64,000 nucleotides of DNA from Beta vulgaris subsp. vulgaris (Eukaryota; Streptophyta; Magnoliopsida; Caryophyllales; Amaranthaceae). This document shows, in pieces, positions 23,390 through 34,283 of this stretch. The notes beneath the pieces were generated by a model. That model searched no databases and was not told the origin of the DNA. It was given only the letters and a program-made list of their open reading frames with translations. How positions within the stretch are numbered: position 1 is the first letter of the stretch; each line of letters begins with the position of its first letter. The position numbers were made by a program, and so were the translations under genes. The DNA is taken from assembly GCF_026745355.1 (NCBI RefSeq), contig NC_079202.1, positions 31,238,740-31,302,739 of the forward strand, in the 5' to 3' direction.

Positions 23390-23833
23390 TTAACAAAACT
23401 CAAGTTTAATCAAACCTTTTTCAACATTTTCTCTTAGAAAGTGATGTCTGATATGTATATGTTTAACTCTGGAATGATGCACTGGATCTTTAGAAATACT
23501 GATAGCACTAGTATTAACAATAAATAGAACACAATCAAAGTTTATTCCATAGTCACTAAGTTGTTGTTTTATCCAAAGCATTTGAGAGCAACATGCAGCA
23601 ACTGCTACATATTCTGCTTCAGCAGTGGATAAAGCAACTGTGTTTTGTTTCTTGGTACTCCAAGAAACTAAACTATGACTAAGGAATTGTGCCATACCTG
23701 AGGTGCTTTTCCTATTTACAAGATCTCCAGCATAATCTGCATCTGCATATCCTTTTAGCTCAAATGTATCACTTCTTGGATAGTAGAGTCCAAGATCATC
23801 TGTTCCTTTAAGATATCTAAGAATTCTCTTCAC
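23390..23833 (-). pseudogene. Copia RNase H domain
   Basis: Removes the RNA strand during reverse transcription. Open for 147 codons: RILRYLKGT, then YADADYAGD with the first catalytic Asp, STSGM, LSTAEAEYVA with the catalytic Glu, and VKHIHIRHHFLRE near the end. It normally reads DNTSAI; here it is VNTSAI, so an Asp of the active site is probably lost. It is the best-preserved domain of the element. Confidence 0.92.
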
Positions 23834-24925
23834 AGCAGTAAGGTGAGACTCTTTGGATTTGCTTGAAATCTAGCACACAAACCAACACTGAAAGCTATGT
23901 CTGGACGACTAGCAGTTAGATACAAAAGTGAACCAATCATTCCTCTATATTTTGTTTGATCAACACTTGTTCCTATGGAGTCTTCATCTAATCTAGTTGA
24001 AGTTCCCATAGGAGTGTGATTTATCTTTGAGTTTTCGAGGCCATATTTCTTTAATAGTTCCTTTATGTATTTTGTTGGTGAACAATTATTCCCTTTTCAG
24101 TTTGTTTGATTTGTAGTCCAAGAAAGAAATTTAACTCACCCATCATACTCATTTCAAATTCATTACTCATGAGACTTGAGAATTCTTTGCAAATGTTTCA
24201 TTGTAGCTCCGAATATGATGTCATCAACATATATTTGAACAAGAAAAATTCAGTTCCTTTAGATTTTAGGAACAAGGTTTTATCAACCTTTCCTCTTTTA
24301 AAATTGTTTTCTAAAAGGAACTTTGATAATCTCTCATACCATGATCTAGGTGCTTGTTTTAACCCATAAAGAGCTTTATCAAGCTTGTAGACATGATTTG
24401 GGAGATTATTATTTTCAAAGCCTGGGGGTTGTTCAACATATACATCTTCATTTAGATAGCCATTTAAAATGCACACTTAACATCCATTTGATATAGTTTA
24501 AATCCCATGTAAGCAGCAAATGCAATTAAAATTCTAATGGCTTCTAATCTAGCTACAGGAGCAAAGGTTTCTTCATAATCTATTCCTTCTTGTTGATTAT
24601 AACCTTTTACTACAAGTCTAGCTTTGTTCCTACAATGGTTCCATATTCATCTAGTTTGTTTCTAAACACCCATTTAAGCCAATTACTTTTTGTTGTTTAG
24701 ATGAGGGAACTAGATGCCATACCTTGTTTCTTTCAAACTCATTTAATTCAGCTTGCATAGCATAATCCAATCAGAGTCAGTTAAGGCTTCTTCATGATTT
24801 CTTGGTTCCATCATTGATAGGAACGCATGAAATGCACAAAAGTTCCTTAACTGAGATCTAGTTTGCGTACCTTTGGATATGTCGCTGATTATGAGTTCCA
24901 TTGGATGTGACTTTTGTTGTCTCAA
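23834..24925 (-). pseudogene. Copia reverse transcriptase domain, frameshifted
   Basis: Copies the RNA genome into DNA. Pieces in several frames read, in order: TRSQLRNFCAFHAFLS (N-terminal block), EALTDSDWIMLCKLN, an [14 protein letters not shown] region near 24540, [37 protein letters not shown], and the catalytic YVDD at 24220-24231. At least three frameshifts separate them, so no active enzyme can be made. Confidence 0.9.
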
Positions 24926-26205
24926 GGTTTTGGTTGAAACTCTCTTATAGGAACATGTTGTTCCTCATGAGTTCCTTGAGTAGATGAGGAACTCTGATCA
25001 GTTGTTCCTCTGTTAGCCTCGGTGGACTCTGTTCCTTCATTTTGAGGAACAGAACATCTTCTCCTCCTTGAGGAACAGGAAACTCATCGATGTAATTTTC
25101 AATTCCTCGTTCCTTTCCTCTTTCACTTCTCTTCTTCTTGTGAATCTGCATTTTTCTCACTTGGTTGTACAACCCAATCTCATAGTCATCAACCTGTATG
25201 CTTGGATTGTATTTGTCAGATTCATCAAAAATTACGTGAATCTTTCTTCAACACACATAGTTCTCTTGTTATATACTCTATAAGCTTTACTATGTGATGA
25301 GTATCCTAAAAATATTGCTTCATCACTCCTTGCATCAAATTTTCCAAGATTATCTTTTCCATTATTATGCACAAAACATTCTGCACAAATGTTCTAAAAT
25401 AGGATATTTGGTTTCTTTCCAAAATAAAGTTCATAAGGAGTTTTTTAATGATAGGTCTCATCATGGCACGATTAATTATGTGACAAGCAGTATTAACAGC
25501 TTCAGCCCAAAAGTTCCTTGGAAGTCTCACTAGCAATTAACATGGTTCTAGACATTTCCTCCAAAGTCTATTTTTCCTTTCTACAACACCATTTTGTTGT
25601 GGTGTTCTAGGGGCAGAAAAATTATGATCTAGGCCATTATCTCTGCTTAAGTCATCAAATTTATAATTTCGAATTCTTTGCCATGATCTGATCTAATGTG
25701 CATTATTTTATGACCACTCAATGTTTGAACTCTTTTAGCAAAGACAAGGAACTCATCATAAGTCTCATCTTTACTATGAGAAAATAACCCAAGTATACCT
25801 AGAGTATCATCTACAATAACAAGTACATACCTCTTTCCACTTCTCTTTGAATTCTCATGGTCCACATAAGTCCATATGAATTAATTCTAATGGTTTAGTG
25901 GTACTTACAATTATTTTAGATTTGAAAGAGGATCTTACTTGCTTACCTCGTGCACATGCATCACAAACTTGATCAATATGAAATTTTATGGATGGTAATC
26001 CTAAAACAAGATCTTTTGATCTAAGTTTCTCAAGTAATGAAAAGCTAGCATGTCCTAGACGCTTGTGCCAAAGAAGTGAATCATCTTCAATAACACTAAG
26101 ACAAGTTAAATTGATTTGAGGAACAAGGTCAAGATCCACAATGTATGTGTTCCCTTTCCTTGTTCCTTCCAAGATAACCTTCTTAGTTTTAATGTTGATG
26201 ATCAA
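24926..26205 (-). pseudogene. Copia GAG-pre-integrase and integrase domains, frameshifted
   Basis: Inserts the DNA copy into the genome. 26205-25855 encodes the HHCC zinc region (LLWHKRLGHAS, then VCDACARGKQ) and the first catalytic Asp in ELIHMDLCGP. 25865-25647 carries YVLVIVDD and HIRSDHGKEFE with the second Asp. A frame near 25570-25610 reads PQQNGVVERKNR with the catalytic Glu. 25536-25306 continues with LPRNFWAEAVNTA. Frames are broken at about 25860, 25640 and 25540. Confidence 0.92.
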
Positions 26206-26414
26206 GCATTTTTCTTTATCAAATTTTACAGTATTTCCCTTGTCACAGAATTGAGAAATACTAATAGGCTATGTTTTAGACCTTCGACTAATGACATTTT
26301 CAATGGAGTGTAGTGGTGACTTACCAACCTTACCCATGGCAACTATGTTACCTTTCTTATTGTCACCAAATGTTACACTTCCACCTTCATAGGTTGTGAG
26401 TGAGAGAAACTTAG

Positions 26415-26470
26415 TTTTTCTCCTGTCATGTGCTTGGAACAACCACTATCGAGATACCATGTGTTGTTCC
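26415..26470 (-). pseudogene. Copia aspartic protease active-site remnant
   Basis: Minus-strand reading gives TWYLDSGCSKHMTGEK, the copia protease signature, with the DSG triad at 26442-26450. It lies between gag and integrase as expected. The flanking protease sequence is split by stops. Confidence 0.9.
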
Positions 26471-26583
26471 CCCTCACTCCAACCTGCAAAAATCAACTAG
26501 TTTTAGTTGTAGGAACCCCATCTTTCGTGGGTTCCTGTTCTTGACTAGGACTTGTTTTGACAACCCATTTTTTCTTACTTATT

Positions 26584-28276
26584 TCACATTTTGCCAATCA
26601 TCTCAGATTTTAGTTGACATTGATTTATGTAATGACCTACCTTTCCACAATACATACAAAATTTATCACTAGGTAGATCAACATATTTCTTTGTCTTGTT
26701 CCTTTTCTTGTAGTTTTCAAAACCAAGACCTTCTTTCCTTTGGTTGTGGTTTCTCAATCCACTTAGGAACCGCCATAATTTTGCCTCTGTTCCTTGCGAC
26801 AACCAGTTCCTTTTTAAGACTACAGATCTGTTCCTTTAAAACATTTTTCTCTTTATTCAAATTTTCAATCTCAGATCTGTATCCTTTCAAAGGAGTTGAT
26901 CTTATATCAAAGGAACTCAGAACAGGGACAAACTCCTTCAAGTGTGAAATCTCTAAATTAATTAGATAATTTTCATTTTTCAAACTTTCATAACATTCTT
27001 TGATTTTTAAGTTTTTATCAAATAAATCAAAGAATCTTGTTTCAACATCGTTCTCATTTTCTTAAGCCATTCTATGTGTTCTTTGCAGACTTTTAGGGCT
27101 TGTTCAGTTTGTTTACGTTTTTCACGTTCATCTCTACATTCAAGAATTGCATCATAAAGAAGATCATATATTTCAGGCCTAGTTTTACAATCTAAGTCTG
27201 ACTCAAGACCATGTTGACTTACCTCAACCTTTTTCTTCATCTTCTTTTTCATCAGTGTTTGCCATGAGGCAAAGGTTTGCTGTTTCTTCAGTTTGTGTTC
27301 CTCTTCTTCTTCCTTTGAATCACCCCAAGCAACTATCATAGCTTTGCGCACATTTGCCTTAGAGAAAGGTGCCTTGGATTCTTTGTTCCTTTCTTTGGTT
27401 TTGTCATTTTCCCAAAGAGGACATTCCTTGATGAAGTAATCTGTACTACCACATTTATGACAAGCAGCTTTGTTAGAAAATTTCTTAGTTTTACCTTTGA
27501 AGTTTCCATTCTTCATGTTCCTATACATCTTTCGAAATTTTCGAACCATGAGGGCTGCTTCTTCTTCTTCTGAATCCGAATCATCTTCATCATCTGCTTT
27601 GAGAGCAATTGATTTTGATTTGGAGCTTTCACCATACTCAGTTCAAGGTGAAGCTCATGAGTCATAAGTGACCCTGCCAGCTGTTCTAAGTTGAACTTAG
27701 TGAAGTCTTTTGTATCTTGTAAAGCAGTGACCTTGGCCATCTATCTGTCCTTAGGAAGACTCCTAAGAACCTTTCGAACCTGTTCCTCAGATGAAATAAA
27801 CTTTCCAAGAGAAGTCAACTCATTAATAATGTTAGTAAAACGAGTAAACATGTCTCGAATGCTTTCCTTAGATTTCATGCAGAACAGTTCATATTGATTC
27901 ATAAGTAAATCAATTTTGGATCTTTTGACTTCATTAGTTCCTTCATGGGTTACTTCTAGTAAATCCCATATTTGCTTTGCGGATTTGCATCCCATGATCC
28001 TATTATGTTCATGGGGTCCAAGTCCAAATGCAACAGTTTAATAGCCATGGCATTTACTTCCATCTTTTCAAAATCAGATTTCTCATAATCAAAGAGGGGT
28101 TTTAGAGTTACCTCATTTTTGTCATTTGTAGTTGTGACTTCGAAATCACCAACTTCAATGACTCTCCATACCTGATAATTTTCAGCTTTGATGAATATCT
28201 CCATGCGGTTCTTCCAGTAGTTGTAGTACTTTCCCATTGAACATAGGAGGCCTTTGAGTGGAGTAACCTTCCTCAA
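26584..28276 (-). pseudogene. gag: gag of Sirevirus #2, several frameshifts
   Basis: Order on the minus strand: N-terminal block YYNYWKNRMEIFIKA (28276-27956); UBN2-type core KQIWDLLEVTHEGTNEV, MFTRFTNI, VRKVLRSLP (27995-27741); SLMTHELHLE (27740-27513); first zinc knuckle C-HK-C-GSTD-Y-FIKE-C (27421-27462), in which the usual His is Tyr; an acidic and coiled-coil region (27400-26720); and a second knuckle C-MY-C-GKVG-H-YINQ-C (26617-26658). The pieces lie in at least four frames. The long coiled-coil gag with two knuckles is shared with Sirevirus #1. Confidence 0.9.
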
Positions 28277-28346
28277 GTTTCTCGGTGGTATTCATTGTTC
28301 CTTGGATCTTTTTCTCAATAGGGTTTCCTATCTGTCGTGAGTTCTA

Positions 28347-28358
28347 GCTCTGATACCA
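28347..28358 (-). promoter_or_regulatory. Primer binding site for initiator tRNA-Met, Sirevirus #2
   Basis: Complement reads TGGTATCAGAGC, two bases inside the 5' LTR end (28361). It confirms the minus-strand orientation. Confidence 0.95.
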
Positions 28359-28653
28359 ATTGTTATTTCCCTAGGAACACTACAAGAGGGGGGGGGGGAT
28401 GATTGTAGGTGTAGAAATAAACGTAACTTTTTGCGGAAATTTAAACTTAAACGAATAAACAAGCTAGAGGAACACAAGGGATTTTTACGAGGAAAAACTT
28501 CTTGGGCCCAAAAAGAAGAAACAACCTCGACCACTAGGGATTTTAAACTCAACTCTTTCACTAATTAGGCCAAACAACTTTGTTACAACCTAATTCTATT
28601 CTCGAGCCACACCTTGAGTTCCTAAACTCAAGTTCCTGAGCCACTGTTCCCTT

Positions 28654-30158
28654 CACTAGTGGAAAAATGAAGAAGGGCTGCGCTGAAAAAGGCTTGTAGG
28701 GCTGCGCTTTTTGACAGCAGCCCTTTCAGTAGCAGCCTTTCACTTTTTAAATAGGGTTGCGCTAGAAAAGCGCAGCCCTTAAGCTAGAAGGGCTGCGCTA
28801 GTTAGGAAAAAGCGCAGCCCTTCTAGCCTAGAATGGCTGCGCTAGTTAGGAAAAAGCGCAGCCCTTCTAGCTCAGAAGGGCTGCGCTTTTTCCTAACTAG
28901 CGCAGCCCTTCCTACCAAAAAAAAAAAAAAAAAAATTTTTTTTTTTGACATTTTTTTACTCATAATCTCACATTTCTAAAACTAAACAGAAGAGAAGAGA
29001 AACGAAACGAAAATACTAAACCCAAAACAAAAAAAAGAATGAAACGAAAATGAAAAAAAGGAACAAAAACTAATATACAAAGAGAAGTATACAAGAAGTA
29101 TACAAGAACATTAATCAAAACAAAGTTGAAAATACAAGAAATTATATACAAAGAGAAGTATACAAGAACATTAATCGAAATAAACAAAGAGAAGTATACA
29201 AGAACATTAATCAAAACAAAGAGAAGTATACAAGAACATTAATCAAAACAAAGAGAAGTATACAAGAACATTAATCAAAACAAAGAGAAGTATACAAGAA
29301 CATTAATCAAAATATATAAACAAAGAGAAGTATACAAGAACATTATAGATATGAAAATACAAGAAATACCTCCAAACATTAACCTAAGAATGTTTAAATA
29401 CATAAAACAAAACCCTATACATAATTTAAGGGAAAAAAAAATTTCGAAAAAACTTAAAATGCCTATTTGGAGGCTTAAACGAACTCGGATGGCTTAAAAA
29501 GCCTAAACAACAGCATTGCGGTGAGTTTGACTCGTTGGCTCGTTCCGCTTCCGAAAAGGTATCACAATAGGCAATCGGACTCCGTCGGCATGATTCGTGC
29601 AAATCATTTTATGTTTTTGTCGCAACATTTCTGGGAGTTTTTGAGAGGATTAGAGAGAGAGGAGAAGAGGGAGGAGGGATGTGAGAGAAGGAGGAAAAGG
29701 AATAATGAGGGACGTGAGAGAGGAGAGAGAATGAGGGATAATATATCTGAATCCCCGCTCAATATTTCAAAGCGCGGTATCGAAATTTCAAAATTTTTCA
29801 GGAAGGGCTGCGCTAGTTTTTAAAAAAGCGCAGCCCTACCTTGAGAAGGGCTGCACCTTTTAAAAAGCGCAGCCCTTCACCATGGGAAGGGCTGCGCTTT
29901 TTTAAAAAGCGCAGCCCTTCTCAAGGTGAAGGGCTGCGCTTTTTTAAAAGGCGCAGCCCTTCCAATTGAAGGGCTGCGCTTTTTCAAAAAAGCGCAGCCC
30001 TTCTTATTTGTTGGGTTGCGCTTTTCCAAAAAAGCGCAGCCCTTCTTATTTGTAGGGTTGCGCTTTTCCAAAAAGGCGCAGCCCTTCAACCATAGGGCTG
30101 CGCTTTTATCAAAAGCGCAACCCTTCTTGCACAACCCTTCTGTTTTTTTCCCCTAGTG
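28654..30158. mobile_element. Non-autonomous CACTA-like element, CACTAGTGG family, copy 1
   Basis: Begins CACTAGTGGAAAAA and ends TTTTTTTCCCCTAGTG, with a 3-bp duplication CTT (28651-28653 and 30159-30161). The partner LTR shows the empty site TGTTCCCTTAACAG (near 19303-19316). Both ends hold dense AAGGGCTGCGCT and AGCGCAGCCCTT units arranged as hairpins (28672-28915 and 29800-30140). The interior is A-rich and carries a 33-bp tandem repeat, then a GA-rich tract (29640-29740). No transposase. Open frames across the arrays are repeat artefacts. Confidence 0.93.
29080..29345. repeat. 33-bp minisatellite inside the CACTA-like element
   Basis: About seven imperfect units containing AGAGAAGTATACAAGAAC followed by ATTAATCAAAACAA. 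The first units are shortened or varied and the later ones are nearly identical. Confidence 0.85.
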
Positions 30159-31464
30159 CTTAACAGGAGTTCCTCTCAACTTCACCCGAAGTTTTCTCAC
30201 TCTTACAAGCTTTACTCAAAGCTTCTCTCTTACAGAACTTCACTCAAAGTTCCCTTACCCAAAACCAAAATACAATTGATCGAAATAAGCTTAGTGGAAT
30301 TAGAGTAAGAAAGCAAAGAACAAATGGCTATTATGAGAGAATGAAGGCACTGACACTTAATTAGTTAATTAAACTCACTTAATTACTTAGCCATACACAC
30401 TTTGGAACTTATTTAGACTTCAATATTTATAGTGACTAACACATAGAACGTGGGAGTTAAAATCGAGTTCATGTTAAATCCATTAACCCATGATGTTCCT
30501 TCCCAAGGAACACGTTCTCATCATGTCCATGATCCCATGATCCCATTTTGAACGTGGATATGTTTTAGCCACAATCCTAAAGATTAGGAGTTTTTGAGCT
30601 TTACCGAAAATCAGTTAAATATCAAAACAGTTTTATTATTAAAAATGAATTTTAATCTTTAAGAAAATATTATCTTTTAAATAAACTCTTCATAAAAACC
30701 GGATAAATATTTTTCTTATCTTTTTCAAAAAATAAAATCTTTTCTTTAAAAAGATTTTCTATTAAAACTGATTTTCACTTAGGTAAAACTGATTTCCTAT
30801 TATTTAGGCATACTTACTCAATTACATAATTGTATCGTTATATTACAACACGCCTAAGTCTAGTTCCTTTTATAAATCAAGTTCCTTTAACAGATTCGTT
30901 TAGTGCCACTTAGTTTGTTCCTTTAACAAGGAACAAACTCTCATTCTCAAATAAAACTGCCAATGTTCCTTACCATCCTTACTTGTTCCTTTACAATGAA
31001 ACTAGAAAATAAAACGCCTTGCTTTTATTCTTCTTGCTCCAATGCTTGCTCCAGTATCATCTTCTAGAAACTTCTTTACTTAGCCTTTGAAATCCTCTCT
31101 TCACTTCTTCCTTGACTTCGTATTCTCCTAGTTCCTTTCATTGATACCTTAAAAATCATACACTTAAATAACTCATTAGTTCACTACTTAGATTGCATCT
31201 TTGTTTCTTTGTCATCATCAAAACTAGGGTTCAACATAATCCAAATCAAAATGATTTCTCTAATCCTCTTAATGTTGAACTACAATTATTCAATTTTCTG
31301 AGTCTAATTAATATAATTACCATCTTGGATCATCACCGACCTTGATTATATAACCCTAAATCAACAATTGATGTATGTGATGGAGATCATGGACCTAAAC
31401 TCTTAACGATACATAATCCTTCTAACAGTAAGACCTTGATTTATGATGCAACAGACTAAGCCCT

Positions 31465-32462
31465 NNNNNNNNNNNNNNNNNNNNNNNNNNNNNNNNNNNN
31501 NNNNNNNNNNNNNNNNNNNNNNNNNNNNNNNNNNNNNNNNNNNNNNNNNNNNNNNNNNNNNNNNNNNNNNNNNNNNNNNNNNNNNNNNNNNNNNNNNNNN
31601 NNNNNNNNNNNNNNNNNNNNNNNNNNNNNNNNNNNNNNNNNNNNNNNNNNNNNNNNNNNNNNNNNNNNNNNNNNNNNNNNNNNNNNNNNNNNNNNNNNNN
31701 NNNNNNNNNNNNNNNNNNNNNNNNNNNNNNNNNNNNNNNNNNNNNNNNNNNNNNNNNNNNNNNNNNNNNNNNNNNNNNNNNNNNNNNNNNNNNNNNNNNN
31801 NNNNNNNNNNNNNNNNNNNNNNNNNNNNNNNNNNNNNNNNNNNNNNNNNNNNNNNNNNNNNNNNNNNNNNNNNNNNNNNNNNNNNNNNNNNNNNNNNNNN
31901 NNNNNNNNNNNNNNNNNNNNNNNNNNNNNNNNNNNNNNNNNNNNNNNNNNNNNNNNNNNNNNNNNNNNNNNNNNNNNNNNNNNNNNNNNNNNNNNNNNNN
32001 NNNNNNNNNNNNNNNNNNNNNNNNNNNNNNNNNNNNNNNNNNNNNNNNNNNNNNNNNNNNNNNNNNNNNNNNNNNNNNNNNNNNNNNNNNNNNNNNNNNN
32101 NNNNNNNNNNNNNNNNNNNNNNNNNNNNNNNNNNNNNNNNNNNNNNNNNNNNNNNNNNNNNNNNNNNNNNNNNNNNNNNNNNNNNNNNNNNNNNNNNNNN
32201 NNNNNNNNNNNNNNNNNNNNNNNNNNNNNNNNNNNNNNNNNNNNNNNNNNNNNNNNNNNNNNNNNNNNNNNNNNNNNNNNNNNNNNNNNNNNNNNNNNNN
32301 NNNNNNNNNNNNNNNNNNNNNNNNNNNNNNNNNNNNNNNNNNNNNNNNNNNNNNNNNNNNNNNNNNNNNNNNNNNNNNNNNNNNNNNNNNNNNNNNNNNN
32401 NNNNNNNNNNNNNNNNNNNNNNNNNNNNNNNNNNNNNNNNNNNNNNNNNNNNNNNNNNNNNN
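31465..32462. other. Assembly gap (998 N)
   Basis: A run of N. It hides the left boundary of the duplicated block (copy A). The two long open frames spanning it are artefacts of translating N. Confidence 0.99.
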
Positions 32463-33042
32463 TTTTGTTTATTTGTTTTTAAAAAAAGCAAAAAACTTTT
32501 TTTCCCCCCTGAAATTCTACTATAGAATGGTTGGTCTCGTGGGAGTCTGGGTTGTTTAGGAATTTATTTACTTATATTTTTCCTTTTTATTTTAAATTAT
32601 CTTCATTTTCATTTATTTATTTATTTTCTTTTTTTTTATATTTTCTTTTATTACTTACAGATTGTAAGGGTATAGATACCTAATAAAATCAAACAATAGG
32701 AAGACCCTAGTTTTTTCATTTTCTCACTTTTATTTTCTTAGTTTAGAGAGAGAAAGCTGCTTTAGGAAATATTTTAGAGAATTAATGAGGTATTTTTCTT
32801 CTTATTTTCTTTTTAGAGAGAGAGTGAAAATCCTTCATGATTGGAACTTGAAATCTAAGATTGATTCAATTTGGATAGAAGATTTTAAGGAATTCAAGCA
32901 TCATTCAATTAGAGTTATTATTTATCTCTTCTCTTTTATTTCTATCATTTCAATTTTACGCTTTCATTTCCTTCTTTTTTGATTCATATTTGATCCACTG
33001 TCCACCTAAACACAAACAAAAACTACATTTGGTAATATTAAT

Positions 33043-33328
33043 TAGAGGTGATCATGGGCCGAGCCAGGTTCGGGCCGCGCCGCGGCCAAAAAAATTTTCC
33101 CATTGGTCGAGCCGGGCCTAAATTTGGGTCGAATTTTTGTGTCCAGAGCCTGCTATTTCGACTTAAATTAGCGGGCTTTTGCGGGCCAAAACAGGTCGGG
33201 CCAAAAAATTGACTAAAAAGTCGTTTTTGGCTTGCCCAAAGCCCGCCCAAAGCCAAAAAAATACGGGCGGGCCGAAAAATTCAGCCCAGAACCCGGCCCA
33301 AAACGGGCCGGGCCAAAATGATCACCTA
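33043..33328. mobile_element. hAT-like MITE, GC-rich, copy A
   Basis: Inverted ends TAGAGGTGATCATGGGCC and the complement of GGCCAAAATGATCACCTA, flanked by the direct repeat TAATATTAAT (33033-33042 and 33329-33338). The repeat includes the 8 bp expected for hAT elements. The interior is rich in GGGCC/GGCCC words. The same element is in copy B. Confidence 0.8.
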
Positions 33329-33479
33329 TAATATTAATACGAAAAATGACAAAAATAATAGCAAAAATAAATAAAAATGAAAAACATCCAATGCATTTAC
33401 ACAAATGTTGCAAATGGACGAAAATAAATTTAAAATGAATTAAAAAGTTAATAAAAAAATCCCTAACCAAATTCATGTG

Positions 33480-34283
33480 ATGCTAAAACAATGCCCTATA
33501 ATCAAGCATAATTCAATTGATAATGAAAATTATCTTCAGATGCAATTATTTTCTATTACTTGAGGGTAAAAAAAAGTTAGTTCCGCTGCAACCACAATTC
33601 AAGTGACACTAAAAAATATCTTTAGAGGCAACAATAATCTATGTGATGCCGAAAAAAATGGCTATAGAGACAACTAAATTCATGTGATGCTAAATACATG
33701 GCTTTAAAGACAACTAACTACATTTGATGCTAAAATTAAGGGCTACAGAGACAACTAAATTCATGCGATGCTAAATACATGGCTTTAGAGACAACTAACT
33801 ACACTTGATGCTAAGAAATTGGCTTTAGAGAAAACTGAATTCAGGTGACGCTAAATACATGGTTTTAGAGACAACTAACCACAATTGATGCTAAAACAAA
33901 TGGCTTTAGAGACAACTAAATTCATGTGACTCTAAATACATGGCTTTAGAGACAACTAACTACAGTTGATGCTAAAAAAATGGCTTTAGAAACAACTAAA
34001 TTCATGTGATGCTAAAATTATGGATTTAGAGACAACCAATATTCAGGTGATGCTAAAAATATGGATTTAGAGACAACCAATATTCATGTGATGCTAAAAA
34101 CATGGTTTTAGAGGCAACCAACATACATCTTATGCTGAAATATATCTTTAGAGGCACTAGAATATACTTGACACTAAAAACCATATAATTTAGAGGCAAC
34201 TATGTTTATGTGATGCTAAAAGGGGGTTTCAGAGGCAACTCAGCCAGATGATGTGCCTCTATAGCCAATTTTTTTTTGTAGTG
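33480..34283. repeat. CACTA-like terminal array, TTTAGAGACAAC units, copy A
   Basis: About 15 imperfect units of 40-60 bp alternating TTTAGAGACAACTAA and TGATGCTAAA. It ends GCCTCTATAGCC, a T-run and TTGTAGTG at 34283, which looks like the right terminus of a CACTA element. No matching CACTA left terminus is seen on this side, so the element is truncated. Confidence 0.7.

Larger units (their letters stand above)
19024..31236 (-). mobile_element. Sirevirus-type Ty1/copia retrotransposon #2, complete, degenerate
   Basis: Bounded by two related LTRs and a perfect 5-bp target duplication TAATC (19019-19023 and 31237-31241). Read on the minus strand: 5' LTR (31236-28361), PBS, gag with coiled coil and two zinc knuckles, protease, integrase, RT, RNase H, then an extra ORF, repeated polypurine tracts and the 3' LTR (20372-19024). 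The order PR-INT-RT-RH is copia. The extra 3' ORF and polypurine repeats are Sirevirus traits. Nearly every domain is broken by frameshifts or stops. A CACTA-like element lies in the 5' LTR. Confidence 0.94.
28361..31236 (-). repeat. 5' LTR of Sirevirus #2, with nested CACTA-like element
   Basis: Same ends as the partner LTR (19024-20372). About 1.37 kb when the insert at 28654-30158 and its duplication are removed. Small indels distinguish the two LTRs (for example GTTCCTTAGAAAGGAAC versus GTTCCTTTAACAAGGAAC), so the insertion is not very recent. Confidence 0.94.

Noticed and set aside
28672..30140. Regularly spaced short repeats, CRISPR-like at first glance
   Set aside because: Units are inverted and hairpin-forming, spacers are not unique, they sit inside CACTA termini, and the genome is a plant.
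29877..30156. Repeat-protein-like frames (GCAF...KKAQPF units)
   Set aside because: They are translations of the AAGGGCTGCGCT subterminal array and are open on both strands.
31403..32525. Two open frames of about 360 codons
   Set aside because: They are almost entirely N from the assembly gap.
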